A stretch of DNA of 36,476 bases, taken from the NCBI GenBank assembly GCA_007693535.1, contig REDK01000063.1, positions 1 to 36,476 on the forward strand, given 5' to 3'. This stretch comes from Chromatiaceae bacterium. Its GTDB lineage: Bacteria > Pseudomonadota > Gammaproteobacteria > Chromatiales > Chromatiaceae. Shown piece after piece: positions 15,494 through 23,199 of the stretch. Positions within the stretch are counted from its first letter, which is position 1, and the number at the start of each line of letters is the position of its first letter. The notes under the pieces were generated by a model that was not told where the DNA came from, did no database searches, and was given only the letters and a program-made list of their open reading frames with translations. Position numbers and translations under genes: made by a program.

Positions 15494-15680
15494 TGGGAGC
15501 GGCCGGCGACGGGCGCCTGATTGAGCGCCAGTCGGGGTCCTGGACTATGATGGGGTGTCGATAGGCGGCTTTGGCTCCGGCGACCGTGGCTGGATGGACT
15601 GGCACTACTGGAGTGCGGCTTGGCTTGTGCTTGTTGTCGATACCCGGGTTGGTACGGGTTTGTTGCTTGACGGAGTCAGT

Positions 15681-17162
15681 ATGCTCATCGGCGATCTAAT
15701 GACGGCCAGCGGGGTGAGTTTCGGGACCAGTGGCGCTCGTGGCCTGGTGACCGCGATGACCGACCGCGTCTGCTACGCCTACACCCAGGGCTTCCTCAAG
15801 GCCTTGCTGGCCGATGGGCGTCTCGGCGCTGGCGCAGCCGTCGGCCTGGCCGCGGACCTACGCCCGAGCAGCCCGCGGATCCTCGCTGCCTGCGCCGAGG
15901 CGGTGCGCGCTGCTGGCTGCCAGCCTTGCTATTACGGGACGATTCCAACCCCGGCGCTGGCCAATTATGGTCTGCAGCAGGTCATGGCCACCCTGATGAT
16001 TACCGGCAGCCACATCCCGGATGACCGCAACGGTATCAAATTCAACCTGCCCAGCGGCGAGATCCTCAAGCACGACGAGGCCCTGATCCGCGCCCAGGAG
16101 GTCGCTCTGCCAGCGGCGCGCTTCGACGCGGATGGTGCCCTGCAGCCAGCCCCCGTGGCCCTGCCAGCACCGGACCCGGCCGCCTACCGGGCCTATGTCG
16201 AGCGCTACCTGGCGTTCTTCCGGCCCGACTGGTTGGCCGGTCTGCGGGTTGGCCTCTACCAACATTCCAGCGTTGCCAGTGCTGCCCTCTATGAAATACT
16301 CGTTGGCTTGGGCGCCGCGGTCGAGCGCTTGGCGCCCGCGAAGCAGTTCATTCCGGTCGATACTGAGGCAATCCGCTCCGAGGACATGACCCTGGCCCGC
16401 GGCTGGGCCGCCACCGGGCGCTTCGATGCCCTGGTCTCGACCGATGGCGATGGGGACCGGCCGCTGATCGGCGACGAACAGGGCACCTGGTTGCGCGGCG
16501 ACGTGGTCGGCATCCTCTGCGCGCGCGCCCTGGGCGCCCGCGTCGTGGTGACGCCGGTCAGTTCCAATACCGCTGTGGAGGCCTGCGGCTGGTTCCAGCA
16601 GGTGGTGCGCACCCGTATCGGTTCGCCCTACGTGATCGCTGGCATGCAGGCCGCGAGCGCACTCGGGCTGGCGCCGATCGTCGGCTACGAGGCCAACGGC
16701 GGCTTTCTGACCCAGACCCCCATCGAGCGCGACGGCCGCGTGTTGCCGGCCCTGCCGACGCGCGATGCTGTGCTGGTCGCGGTCAGCCTGCTCGGTGCTG
16801 CCCGTGCCGCCGGCCGGCCGCTGTCGGTGCTCGGCACGGAATTGCCGGCTCGCTACACCCACAGCGACCGCATCCGCAACTTCGCCGCCGCTCGCAGCGA
16901 GCGGCTACTGGCGACTTTCAGCAGCGGCGACGACGAGGACGACCGTGCTGCCCTGAACCAAGCCTTCGGCGCCAGCTTTGGCAGCGTCGTCAGCCTGGAT
17001 CGCACCGACGGGCTGCGCATCGGGTTTGCCAGCGGCGAGATCGTCCACCTGCGCCCGTCGGGCAATGCCCCGGAATTGCGCATCTATACCGAGGCCGCCA
17101 GCAGCGAGCGGGCGCGGGCGATGACGACAGCCTGCCTCGACCAACTGGCGGGCTGGAACTGA
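15681..17162 (+). CDS. Phosphomannomutase/phosphoglucomutase family enzyme
   Basis: A 493-residue alpha-D-phosphohexomutase that interconverts hexose 1- and 6-phosphates for sugar-nucleotide supply. Motifs: N-terminal FGTSGARG (14-21), active-site serine loop TGSHIPDDRNGIK (108-120, phosphoserine S110), metal loop DGDGDR (255-260), sugar-binding loop GYEANGG (335-341) and phosphate-binding RPSGNAPELR (458-467). The serine loop has TGSHIP rather than the common TASHNP, and the sugar loop has YEANGG rather than GE(M/E)SGH, so it belongs to a divergent subgroup and its sugar preference is uncertain. ATG 15681 has GGAG 6 bases upstream; an open frame back to 15555 is not needed. tcdA follows after 55 bases. 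Confidence 0.9.
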   Translation: MLIGDLMTASGVSFGTSGARGLVTAMTDRVCYAYTQGFLKALLADGRLGAGAAVGLAADLRPSSPRILAACAEAVRAAGCQPCYYGTIPTPALANYGLQQVMATLMITGSHIPDDRNGIKFNLPSGEILKHDEALIRAQEVALPAARFDADGALQPAPVALPAPDPAAYRAYVERYLAFFRPDWLAGLRVGLYQHSSVASAALYEILVGLGAAVERLAPAKQFIPVDTEAIRSEDMTLARGWAATGRFDALVSTDGDGDRPLIGDEQGTWLRGDVVGILCARALGARVVVTPVSSNTAVEACGWFQQVVRTRIGSPYVIAGMQAASALGLAPIVGYEANGGFLTQTPIERDGRVLPALPTRDAVLVAVSLLGAARAAGRPLSVLGTELPARYTHSDRIRNFAAARSERLLATFSSGDDEDDRAALNQAFGASFGSVVSLDRTDGLRIGFASGEIVHLRPSGNAPELRIYTEAASSERARAMTTACLDQLAGWN

Positions 17163-17217
17163 ACGCCGCGATTCGGGGGGCACCTCTGTCCCACCCGCAC
17201 CGGCGGCCGGGCTCGCA

Positions 17218-17961
17218 ATGACCGACACCGAGGAGGCGCTGTGGGCGCGGACCGGCATCCTCGTCGGTGCGACCGGTATCGCCCGCCTGCAGCGGGCGCG
17301 GGTGCTACTGGTAGGGCTGGGCGGGGTCGGCGGCCATGCCGCCGAGGCCCTGGCGCGGGCCGGCGTTGGTTCCCTCACCATCGTCGATGGCGACCTGGTT
17401 GCCCCCTCCAATCTCAACCGCCAGCTCGCGGCCCTGCACAGCACCGTCGGCCGACCCAAGACGGCGGTGATACAGGCGCGCATCGCCGACATCAATCCGC
17501 ACTGCGCGGTGGATGCCCGCACCGGCTTCCTCGCCGCTGAGGACATGCCGGCCCTGGTCGCCGATGGCTTCGATCAGATCGTCGATGCCATCGATAGCGT
17601 CAACAGCAAGGTAGCGCTGCTGGCGGCGGCCCTGGCGGCCGGTATCCCGGTGGCCAGCAGCATGGGGGCCGGCGGCCGACTCGACCCTGGCTGCCTGCAG
17701 ACCGGCGACCTGATGGACAGCGCCGGCTGTCCGCTGGCGCGAGTAATCCGCGCGCGTCTGCGCCGGCGCGGTCATGGGCGCGGCGTACTGGCGGTCTGGT
17801 CCGACGAGCCGCCCCGGCCGCCGCTGGCCCCGCAGCCGAGTGGTCGCGGGCGGCCGCGCGCGGTCAATGGCACCATCAGCTATCTACCCGGCCTATTCGG
17901 TTTGACCCTGGCCGGCCTGGTGATCCAGCGGATTCTCGCGTCCCCGCCGTCGGTCACTTGA
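17218..17961 (+). CDS. tcdA: tRNA threonylcarbamoyladenosine dehydratase TcdA
   Basis: A 247-residue E1/ThiF-like protein. TcdA uses ATP to cyclise N6-threonylcarbamoyladenosine at tRNA position 37 to ct6A. The nucleotide-binding fold is VLLVGLGGVGGHAAEALARAG (residues about 30-50), followed by IVDGDLVAPSNLNRQ with the adenylation Asp and the SNLNRQ motif, and VDAIDSVNSK. The segment MGAGGRLDPGCLQTGDLMDSAGCPLARVIRARLRRRG matches the family middle region. The C-terminal hydrophobic helix (YLPGLFGLTLAGLVIQRIL) is typical and may associate with membrane. It is convergent with nadB, 64 bases apart. Confidence 0.94.
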   Translation: MTDTEEALWARTGILVGATGIARLQRARVLLVGLGGVGGHAAEALARAGVGSLTIVDGDLVAPSNLNRQLAALHSTVGRPKTAVIQARIADINPHCAVDARTGFLAAEDMPALVADGFDQIVDAIDSVNSKVALLAAALAAGIPVASSMGAGGRLDPGCLQTGDLMDSAGCPLARVIRARLRRRGHGRGVLAVWSDEPPRPPLAPQPSGRGRPRAVNGTISYLPGLFGLTLAGLVIQRILASPPSVT

Positions 17962-17992
17962 GCTGGGGTGCCTGGAAAGCGGGTTTGTTTAG

Positions 17993-18004
17993 CGGACGCG
18001 TCCG
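17993..18004. repeat. Palindrome between convergent tcdA and nadB
   Basis: CGGACGCGTCCG is a perfect 12-bp palindrome in the 64-base gap between the two stop codons. It could contribute to bidirectional termination, but no T tract follows on either strand. Confidence 0.4.
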
Positions 18005-18025
18005 TGGGACCACAGGCCCGCCGGC

Positions 18026-19657
18026 TCAGGCCGACCAGCGCCGCCCGCGCGGGCGGTAGCGGTCCGGGATCAGCACCGTCGGGGCCAGTTGGTTCGCGTC
18101 TTGGAACGGGAAGTCCAGCGTGTAGTGCAGGCCCCGGCTCTCGCGCCGACGCTGTGCCGACTGCACGATGAGGTCGGCCACCTCCACCAGGTTGCGCAGT
18201 TCCAGCAGGTTCACATCGACGCGGAAGTTGCTGTAGTTCTCAATGATCTCTTGGCGCAGCAGGTCGAGGCGTCGCTTGGCCCGTTGTAGGCGCTTGGTGC
18301 TGCGCACAATGCCGACGTAGTCCCACATGAAGCGGCGCAGTTCCTCCCAGTTGTGCGAGATCACCACCTCCTCGTCCGGTTCGGTGGTGCGGCTTGCATC
18401 CCAGTCCGGCACTGCTGGCGGCGGTGCCCAGGCGGCGGCCAGGGCATCGATATCGGCGGCGGCCAGTTCCGCGAATACCAGGCATTCCAGCAGGGAGTTG
18501 CTGGCCATCCGATTGGCCCCGTGCAGCCCGGTGTAGGCGGCCTCGCCGATGGCGTAGAGGCCGGGCAGATCGGTGCGGGCGCGGGCATCGACGAGCACCC
18601 CGCCACAGGTGTAATGGGCGGCCGGGACCACCGGGATCGGTTCGCGGGTGATGTCGATCCCGAGTTCCAGGCAGCGGGCATGGATGGTCGGGAAGTGCGT
18701 GCGGATGAAATCGGCCGGCCGGTGTGAGATGTCCAGATGAACGAATTTGCTGCCGACCCGTTTCATCTCGTGGTCGATGGCGCGGGCGACGACGTCGCGT
18801 GGGGCCAGTTCGGCGCGCTGGTCGAAGCGGGGCATGAAGCGGTCGCCGTCCGGCAGCAGCAGCCGCGCGCCCTCGCCACGCAGGGCCTCGGTGACCAGGA
18901 ACGACTTGGCCTGTGGGTGATAGAGGCAGGTCGGATGGAACTGCATGAATTCCATGTTGGCGACCCGGCAGCCGGCGCGCCAGGCCATGGCGATACCGTC
19001 GCCGGTCGCCACATCCGGATTGCTGGTGTAGAGATAGACCTTGCTCGCCCCGCCGGTGGCAATGACGACGAAGCGGGCGAGGAAGCTCGCCACCTCGCCG
19101 CTGCGGCTGTCGAGCACGTAGGCGCCCAGGCAGCGGTTGTCGGCTGCGCCCAGTTTGGCCGCCGTGATCAGGTCGATGGCGGTATGATGTTCGAACAATG
19201 CCACATTGGGGCGGGCGCGCACCTGTGCCTCCAGGGTTTGCGCGACGGCGCGCCCGGTGGCGTCGGCGGCATGTATGACTCGGCGATGGCTGTGGCCGCC
19301 TTCGCGTGTGAGGTGATAGCCGTTGGAGTCGGTCGCAGCAGCGTCGCGGGTGAACTCGACCCCGGCCGCCAGTAGCCAGTGGATATTGCCTGGGCCGCGC
19401 TCGACCACCAGCCGAACGATGTCGGCCTCGCACAGCCCGGCGCCGGCCTTCAGGGTATCCTGCACATGGGCATCCACCGAGTCGGCAGCGTTGAGCACCG
19501 CGGAGATGCCGCCCTGGGCATACTGGGTGTTGCCCTCGCCGAGTTCCCGTTTGGAGACGACGGCTACGCTCAGGTCTGCCTGCAAACGCAGCGCGAGGCT
19601 GAGGCCGGCCGCGCCGCTGCCGATGATCACTGCGTCGAAACGGTGACTGCTGGTCAT
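18026..19657 (-). CDS. nadB: L-aspartate oxidase
   Basis: A 543-residue FAD enzyme that oxidises L-aspartate to iminoaspartate, the first step of NAD synthesis. It has the FAD dinucleotide fold [17 protein letters not shown] (7-23), the [16 protein letters not shown] segment, the active-site region [22 protein letters not shown], and the C-terminal [23 protein letters not shown] that closes the FAD site. Length is normal. ATG 19657 aligns with the family start; a longer frame to 19816 gives an Arg-rich leader with no family match. It is divergent from rpoE, the arrangement seen in many gammaproteobacteria. Confidence 0.96.
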   Translation of the reverse strand: MTSSHRFDAVIIGSGAAGLSLALRLQADLSVAVVSKRELGEGNTQYAQGGISAVLNAADSVDAHVQDTLKAGAGLCEADIVRLVVERGPGNIHWLLAAGVEFTRDAAATDSNGYHLTREGGHSHRRVIHAADATGRAVAQTLEAQVRARPNVALFEHHTAIDLITAAKLGAADNRCLGAYVLDSRSGEVASFLARFVVIATGGASKVYLYTSNPDVATGDGIAMAWRAGCRVANMEFMQFHPTCLYHPQAKSFLVTEALRGEGARLLLPDGDRFMPRFDQRAELAPRDVVARAIDHEMKRVGSKFVHLDISHRPADFIRTHFPTIHARCLELGIDITREPIPVVPAAHYTCGGVLVDARARTDLPGLYAIGEAAYTGLHGANRMASNSLLECLVFAELAAADIDALAAAWAPPPAVPDWDASRTTEPDEEVVISHNWEELRRFMWDYVGIVRSTKRLQRAKRRLDLLRQEIIENYSNFRVDVNLLELRNLVEVADLIVQSAQRRRESRGLHYTLDFPFQDANQLAPTVLIPDRYRPRGRRWSA

Positions 19658-19893
19658 GACGTGATTCCCGCGCTGGGTGACAGGCAGATGACGGCGCTGC
19701 CGGATGCCGGCAGTATGCCGCACCCGTGCCCGTGCGTCGCCCGTGTGCGCTACTGTCGGCCGCAGTCGCGGCCCTGGCGCCCGGCCCCAACCCGCGCGGG
19801 CCGTCTGGCTGGTCATCCGGTTGCCCCTTTTTGTGACCGGGAGTTATGGGGGTGTGCCGGGGGCCGGTCCCGGGCAGGCGTGGAGATACGCGG

Positions 19894-19930
19894 TATTGTC
19901 TAGCTATTGTCCAGGCCGCACCATGGACAA
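19894..19930. promoter_or_regulatory. Operator candidate: overlapping direct and inverted repeats
   Basis: TATTGTC occurs twice with one-helical-turn spacing (19894-19900 and 19905-19911). The second copy extends into TTGTCCA, which is exactly complementary to TGGACAA at 19924-19930. It lies in an AT-richer patch of the nadB-rpoE gap. The regulator is unknown. Confidence 0.35.
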
Positions 19931-19988
19931 ATCAGGCGGCGGCGTGGGCTGTCGGGATGCCGACCAGTCCCGCCCATGCCGCCGGTAA

Positions 19989-20016
19989 GAACTTTCCTCG
20001 TCAGGTGACTGTCAAT
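19989..20016 (+). promoter_or_regulatory. Probable sigma-E-type autoregulatory promoter
   Basis: GAACTT at 19989-19994, followed after 17 bases by TCAAT at 20012-20016. This approximates the RpoE/AlgU promoter (GAACTT, 16-17 bases, TC-rich -10). It sits 42-69 bases upstream of the rpoE start, where autoregulation by sigma-E is usual. The -35 match is exact; the -10 match is partial. Confidence 0.55.
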
Positions 20017-20057
20017 GCCAGCGGAACAAGACCCGCGTCATGTCGTCGGGGCGGCCC

Positions 20058-20636
20058 GTGTCTGACCGGGATGCGGATCAGATTCTGGTTGAGCGCGCCC
20101 AGCAGGGCGACAAGCGTGCCTTCGACCTGTTGGTGCTCAAGTACCAGCAAAAGGTGGCGGGGCTGATCGGGCGTTATATCCGTAACAGCGCAGAGGTGCT
20201 GGACGTGACCCAAGAGGCCTTCTTGAAGGCCTACCGCGCCTTGCCCGGCTTTCGTGGCGAATCGGCCTTCTATACCTGGCTCTATCGCATCGCGATCAAT
20301 ACGGTGAAGAACCATCTGGTGGCTGCGGGCCGACGCCCTCCGGTCGATGACGTAGACGCCGAATTGGCCGAGCAGCTAGACGTTGGCGCACGCCTTCGCG
20401 AGACCGCCACCCCGGAGCGCGAACTGTTGACCGACGAGATCGCTGCAACCGTGCAGCAGGCCCTCGACGCCCTCCCGCCTGATCTGCGCACCGCGATCGT
20501 CTTGCGGGAGTTCGAGGGGATGAGCTACGAGGAGATCGCAGCCGCGATGGAATGTCCGATTGGCACCGTGCGCTCGCGCATCTTTCGTGCCCGCGAGGCC
20601 ATCGACAAGCGGCTGCGGCCACTGTTGGAACCCTGA
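20058..20636 (+). CDS. rpoE: RNA polymerase sigma factor RpoE (AlgU)
   Basis: A 192-residue ECF sigma factor for envelope stress. Region 2 contains FDLLVLKYQQKVAGLIGRYI, DVTQEAFLKAYRALPGFRGESAFYTWLYRIAINTVKNHL. Region 4 contains ALDALPPDLRTAIVLREFEGMSYEEIAAAMECPIGTVRSRIFRAREAI. Both closely follow E. coli RpoE. I chose GTG 20058 because VSDRDADQILVERAQQGD then aligns residue by residue with the E. coli start; ATG 20040 would add six residues. It heads the rpoE-rseA-rseB-rseC cluster. Confidence 0.96.
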   Translation: MSDRDADQILVERAQQGDKRAFDLLVLKYQQKVAGLIGRYIRNSAEVLDVTQEAFLKAYRALPGFRGESAFYTWLYRIAINTVKNHLVAAGRRPPVDDVDAELAEQLDVGARLRETATPERELLTDEIAATVQQALDALPPDLRTAIVLREFEGMSYEEIAAAMECPIGTVRSRIFRAREAIDKRLRPLLEP

Positions 20637-20774
20637 TCCGGGATCGCGCCGCTAATGAGCGCCCGCACCCGTGACCCGCGGCCTCAGCCCCAAGGTTCGA
20701 GACCAAGGAACCGAGCCCCGTGACCAGAGCCCGAGGACCCGAGCGAATGTCCCTAACCCGACCAGGCCAATGCT

Positions 20775-21383
20775 ATGACCGATGAGCAACGACAACGCCT
20801 GTCCCTGCTGATGGATGGCGAATGCGGTCCGCTGGAGACGCGCCGGGCCATCGACGAGGCAAGCAATGATGCCCATCTGCGCGCTTGCTGGGAGCGCTAC
20901 CAGTTGATTGGTCAGGTCTTACGGGGGGAATCGGTCATCTTGCCTGCGCGCGGGATTGCGGCTGGGGTCGCGGCTGCCGTCGCCCGCGAGCCCACCCCAT
21001 TGCGACCACCCCGCCGGCGGCAGCCGCCAGCCGCTGGCGCCAGCGCACCGATCATTGGGGTGGCGCTAGCGGCCGGGCTGGTGCTGCTCGCAGTCGTGGT
21101 CGGGCCGCGGCTGGACGGTCCGCTCGCAAGACCGAACTTGCCCGGCAACGTACTAACGGAGACCGCGGTGGCTGCTACCTGGCAGACCTTCGGCGGCCTG
21201 GTCCAGAGCGGTGTCCAGGGCGGGCGGGCGGTGCCGGTGACCGACCACTGGCAGGTCGGCGAACCCGCCGTCGCCTCCCGCCTGAACGAATTGCTGGTCA
21301 ACCATCGCGAGCGGGCCGCCGTGACCAGCTTCACCGGCCCAATCCCCTTCGTGACCGTGGTTGGTCATGCCGGCGCCCGCTGA
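20775..21383 (+). CDS. rseA: Anti-sigma-E factor RseA (MucA)
   Basis: A 202-residue single-pass inner-membrane protein. The N-terminal cytoplasmic domain (1-75) starts with RQRLSLLMDGECGPLETRRAID, continues with RACWERYQLIGQVLRGE, and should hold RpoE inactive. A basic Pro-rich stretch (72-86) leads into the membrane span at about 91-110 (APIIGVALAAGLVLLAVVVG). The remaining periplasmic part would be bound by RseB and cut by DegS on stress. It starts 138 bases after rpoE; that gap is Pro-codon-like, degenerate low-complexity DNA. The stop codon overlaps the start of rseB. Confidence 0.93.
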   Translation: MTDEQRQRLSLLMDGECGPLETRRAIDEASNDAHLRACWERYQLIGQVLRGESVILPARGIAAGVAAAVAREPTPLRPPRRRQPPAAGASAPIIGVALAAGLVLLAVVVGPRLDGPLARPNLPGNVLTETAVAATWQTFGGLVQSGVQGGRAVPVTDHWQVGEPAVASRLNELLVNHRERAAVTSFTGPIPFVTVVGHAGAR

Positions 21384-22545
21384 CTCCCGTCGTCGTGATC
21401 CTGGGCGGGTGCGTCCAGGGCGGCGGGCACCGCTATCGATCTGGCCGGGCCTGGTGTGCATCGCCGTCGTGATCGCAGCTCCACCCTTTCGCGTCGCCGC
21501 GGCCCCGTCTGCAGGCCCCGCCAACGGCCCACTCGATGCCACCGAGATGGCGACGACCTTCGAGGCGATGGTCGAGCGACTTCGGCGCATGGCGGCGGCC
21601 CTGCGACAGGTCGAGTACGAAGGCACCCTGGTCTATCTCCACGATCGCCAGCTCAACAGCCTGCGGATCGCCCATCGTATTCACGGCGGCGAGTCCCGCG
21701 AGAGCGTGCTCGCCCTGAGCGGGCCGATCCGTGCCCTCAGCCGTACCCAGCGTGGCGTGACCTGCGTGCTGCCCGATGCGCGGGCGATCCAGGTCCAGCG
21801 CAGCGACGGTAGCGGTAGCCTGCAGCGCGGTGTGCCGGCCGATCCAGCGCGCCTTCAGCCGCATTACCTATTGCATCCGCTCGGTCAGTCACGGGTCGCG
21901 GGACGCACGACCGATGTGATCGGCATCATCCCGCGCGACGATTTCCGCTACGGCTATCGATTTCATGTGGATCGCGAGACCAGTCTGCCCCTGAAGACCG
22001 AATTGATGGATACTGCGGCGCAGCCCATCGAGCAGGTGATGTTCACCGATCTCAGACTGTTCGGTGCGGCCGCGGCCCCCGACCCGGCAGCCACCACGGG
22101 CCGAACTGAAGCCGAAACCAGTGGCAGTCCGAACGCCAGCGCTGCAACCAGCCCTCCCGTGGCCTTGGCAGAAGCCCCGGCGACGGTCAGCGACTGGGTG
22201 TTCAGCGGCCTACCCCCCGGCTTCGAGGTCGTGGCACGCAGCTTGGAACCGTCGTCCGACCCGGCTGCCGCGGCGCAGGCCGAGTCAACCCAGCCCGAGT
22301 CTGGTCGATCCCGATCCACCGGGCTGGCAGCGGGTGCCCAGGAGCATCTGCTGCTCAGCGATGGCCTGGCCTCGGTCTCGGTCTATATCGAGCCCGCCGC
22401 CAGCCCAGGTCTGGATGGTGAGACCAGAATGGGGGCGGTACACGCCGCCGGTCGCCGTCTGAAGGGGCATCGCATCACCGTGGTTGGCGAGGTGCCGGCG
22501 GTGACCGTCGCCGCCATCCTCGCTGGGATCAAACCGCGCCGATGA
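21367..22545 (+). CDS. rseB: Sigma-E regulatory protein RseB (MucB)
   Basis: A 392-residue periplasmic protein that binds RseA and senses lipoproteins or LPS intermediates. A signal peptide is visible (SIWPGLVCIAVVIAAPPFRVAAA). The MucB N-terminal domain has LRQVEYEGTLVYLHDRQLNSLRIAHR and DFRYGYRFHVDRETSLPLKTEL. The C-terminal domain has DWVFSGLPPGFEV, HLLLSDGLASVSVYIEP and the closing VTVVGEVPAVTVAAILAGIKP-like end. Two Ala/Pro/Ser-rich low-complexity linkers (at about 234-272 and 294-324) enlarge it beyond E. coli RseB. ATG 21367 overlaps rseA by 17 bases; TTG 21361 is also possible. Confidence 0.92.
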   Translation: MPAPADSRRRDPGRVRPGRRAPLSIWPGLVCIAVVIAAPPFRVAAAPSAGPANGPLDATEMATTFEAMVERLRRMAAALRQVEYEGTLVYLHDRQLNSLRIAHRIHGGESRESVLALSGPIRALSRTQRGVTCVLPDARAIQVQRSDGSGSLQRGVPADPARLQPHYLLHPLGQSRVAGRTTDVIGIIPRDDFRYGYRFHVDRETSLPLKTELMDTAAQPIEQVMFTDLRLFGAAAAPDPAATTGRTEAETSGSPNASAATSPPVALAEAPATVSDWVFSGLPPGFEVVARSLEPSSDPAAAAQAESTQPESGRSRSTGLAAGAQEHLLLSDGLASVSVYIEPAASPGLDGETRMGAVHAAGRRLKGHRITVVGEVPAVTVAAILAGIKPRR

Positions 22546-22694
22546 TGGCCTGATCCCGCGACCGCCATGCCGACCCCCCGATGTCCACTCTGGTACCCCG
22601 TTCCGGCGTCCGATCGGGCTGCCGCCGTCAGCCACCGGCCTGCCAGCGGCCGGCGCTGTGACCCATTCGCATGCTCAACTAGGCGCTTCCCCCA

Positions 22695-23192
22695 ATGATC
22701 GAACAACATGCGGTCGTTCTGTCCCTCTCCGCGGGCCTTGTCCCCGGTGACCCCGGCCTGGCCGAGGTGGAGGTCCAGCGCCAGACCAGTTGCGGTAGCT
22801 GCTCGGCGCAGACCGGCTGCGGCGTCTCGCTTCTGGATCGCCTGCTCGGGCGCCGGCCCCAGCGACTGCTGGTGGTCAATGGGGCCGGCGTGCGGGTCGG
22901 CGAGACCGTGGTGATCGGAGTGCCTGAAGGGGCCTTGCTGAAGGCTGCCGTGGCGGCCTACTTGGGGCCTTTGGCGGGACTGTTTGCCGGTGCCCTGCTG
23001 GTCGAGGGCTGGTTTGGTTCCGCGGCGCAGGGCCTGACCCTGGTCGGCGCCGCCGCTGGTTTCATCCTTGCGTTGCTCGGCTTGCAGCGCTACAGCCGCC
23101 GTCTGGCCAGCGATCCCCGCTATCGCGCCCGGCTGTTGCGGCGCGAATCAGTGCAGGTATCCGTGCCCTGGCTCGCCCGCCCGGGCGACTGA
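22695..23192 (+). CDS. rseC: SoxR-reducing system/sigma-E regulator RseC
   Basis: A 165-residue inner-membrane protein. The Cys-rich N-terminus has TSCGSCSAQTGCGV with C33, C36 and C42, likely a redox or iron-sulfur site. A cytoplasmic beta-rich domain follows (PQRLLVVNGAGVRVGETVVIGVPEGAL). Two membrane spans lie at about 81-103 and 110-130, then a basic C-terminal tail. RseC is the fourth gene of the classical sigma-E cluster and is also linked to SoxR reduction. It begins 149 bases after rseB and ends 7 bases from the convergent rlmKL stop codon. Confidence 0.92.
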   Translation: MIEQHAVVLSLSAGLVPGDPGLAEVEVQRQTSCGSCSAQTGCGVSLLDRLLGRRPQRLLVVNGAGVRVGETVVIGVPEGALLKAAVAAYLGPLAGLFAGALLVEGWFGSAAQGLTLVGAAAGFILALLGLQRYSRRLASDPRYRARLLRRESVQVSVPWLARPGD

Positions 23193-23199
23193 ACCGCTA

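Larger units (their letters stand above)
19658..20057. other. 400-base nadB-rpoE divergent regulatory region
   Basis: It must hold promoters for nadB and the sigma-E operon. Visible are a TATTGTC direct repeat 11 bases apart (19894-19900, 19905-19911), an overlapping inverted repeat TTGTCCA/TGGACAA (19907-19913, 19924-19930), and a sigma-E-type -35 element at 19989. A 21-codon frame at 19923-19988 has no supporting features. Confidence 0.5.

Noticed and set aside
18240-19790. Long second minus-strand frame across nadB.
   Set aside because: Arg/Pro/His-rich shadow of nadB with no motif.
19923-19988. 21-codon frame upstream of rpoE.
   Set aside because: No ribosome binding site and Cys/Arg/Gly-rich chance composition.
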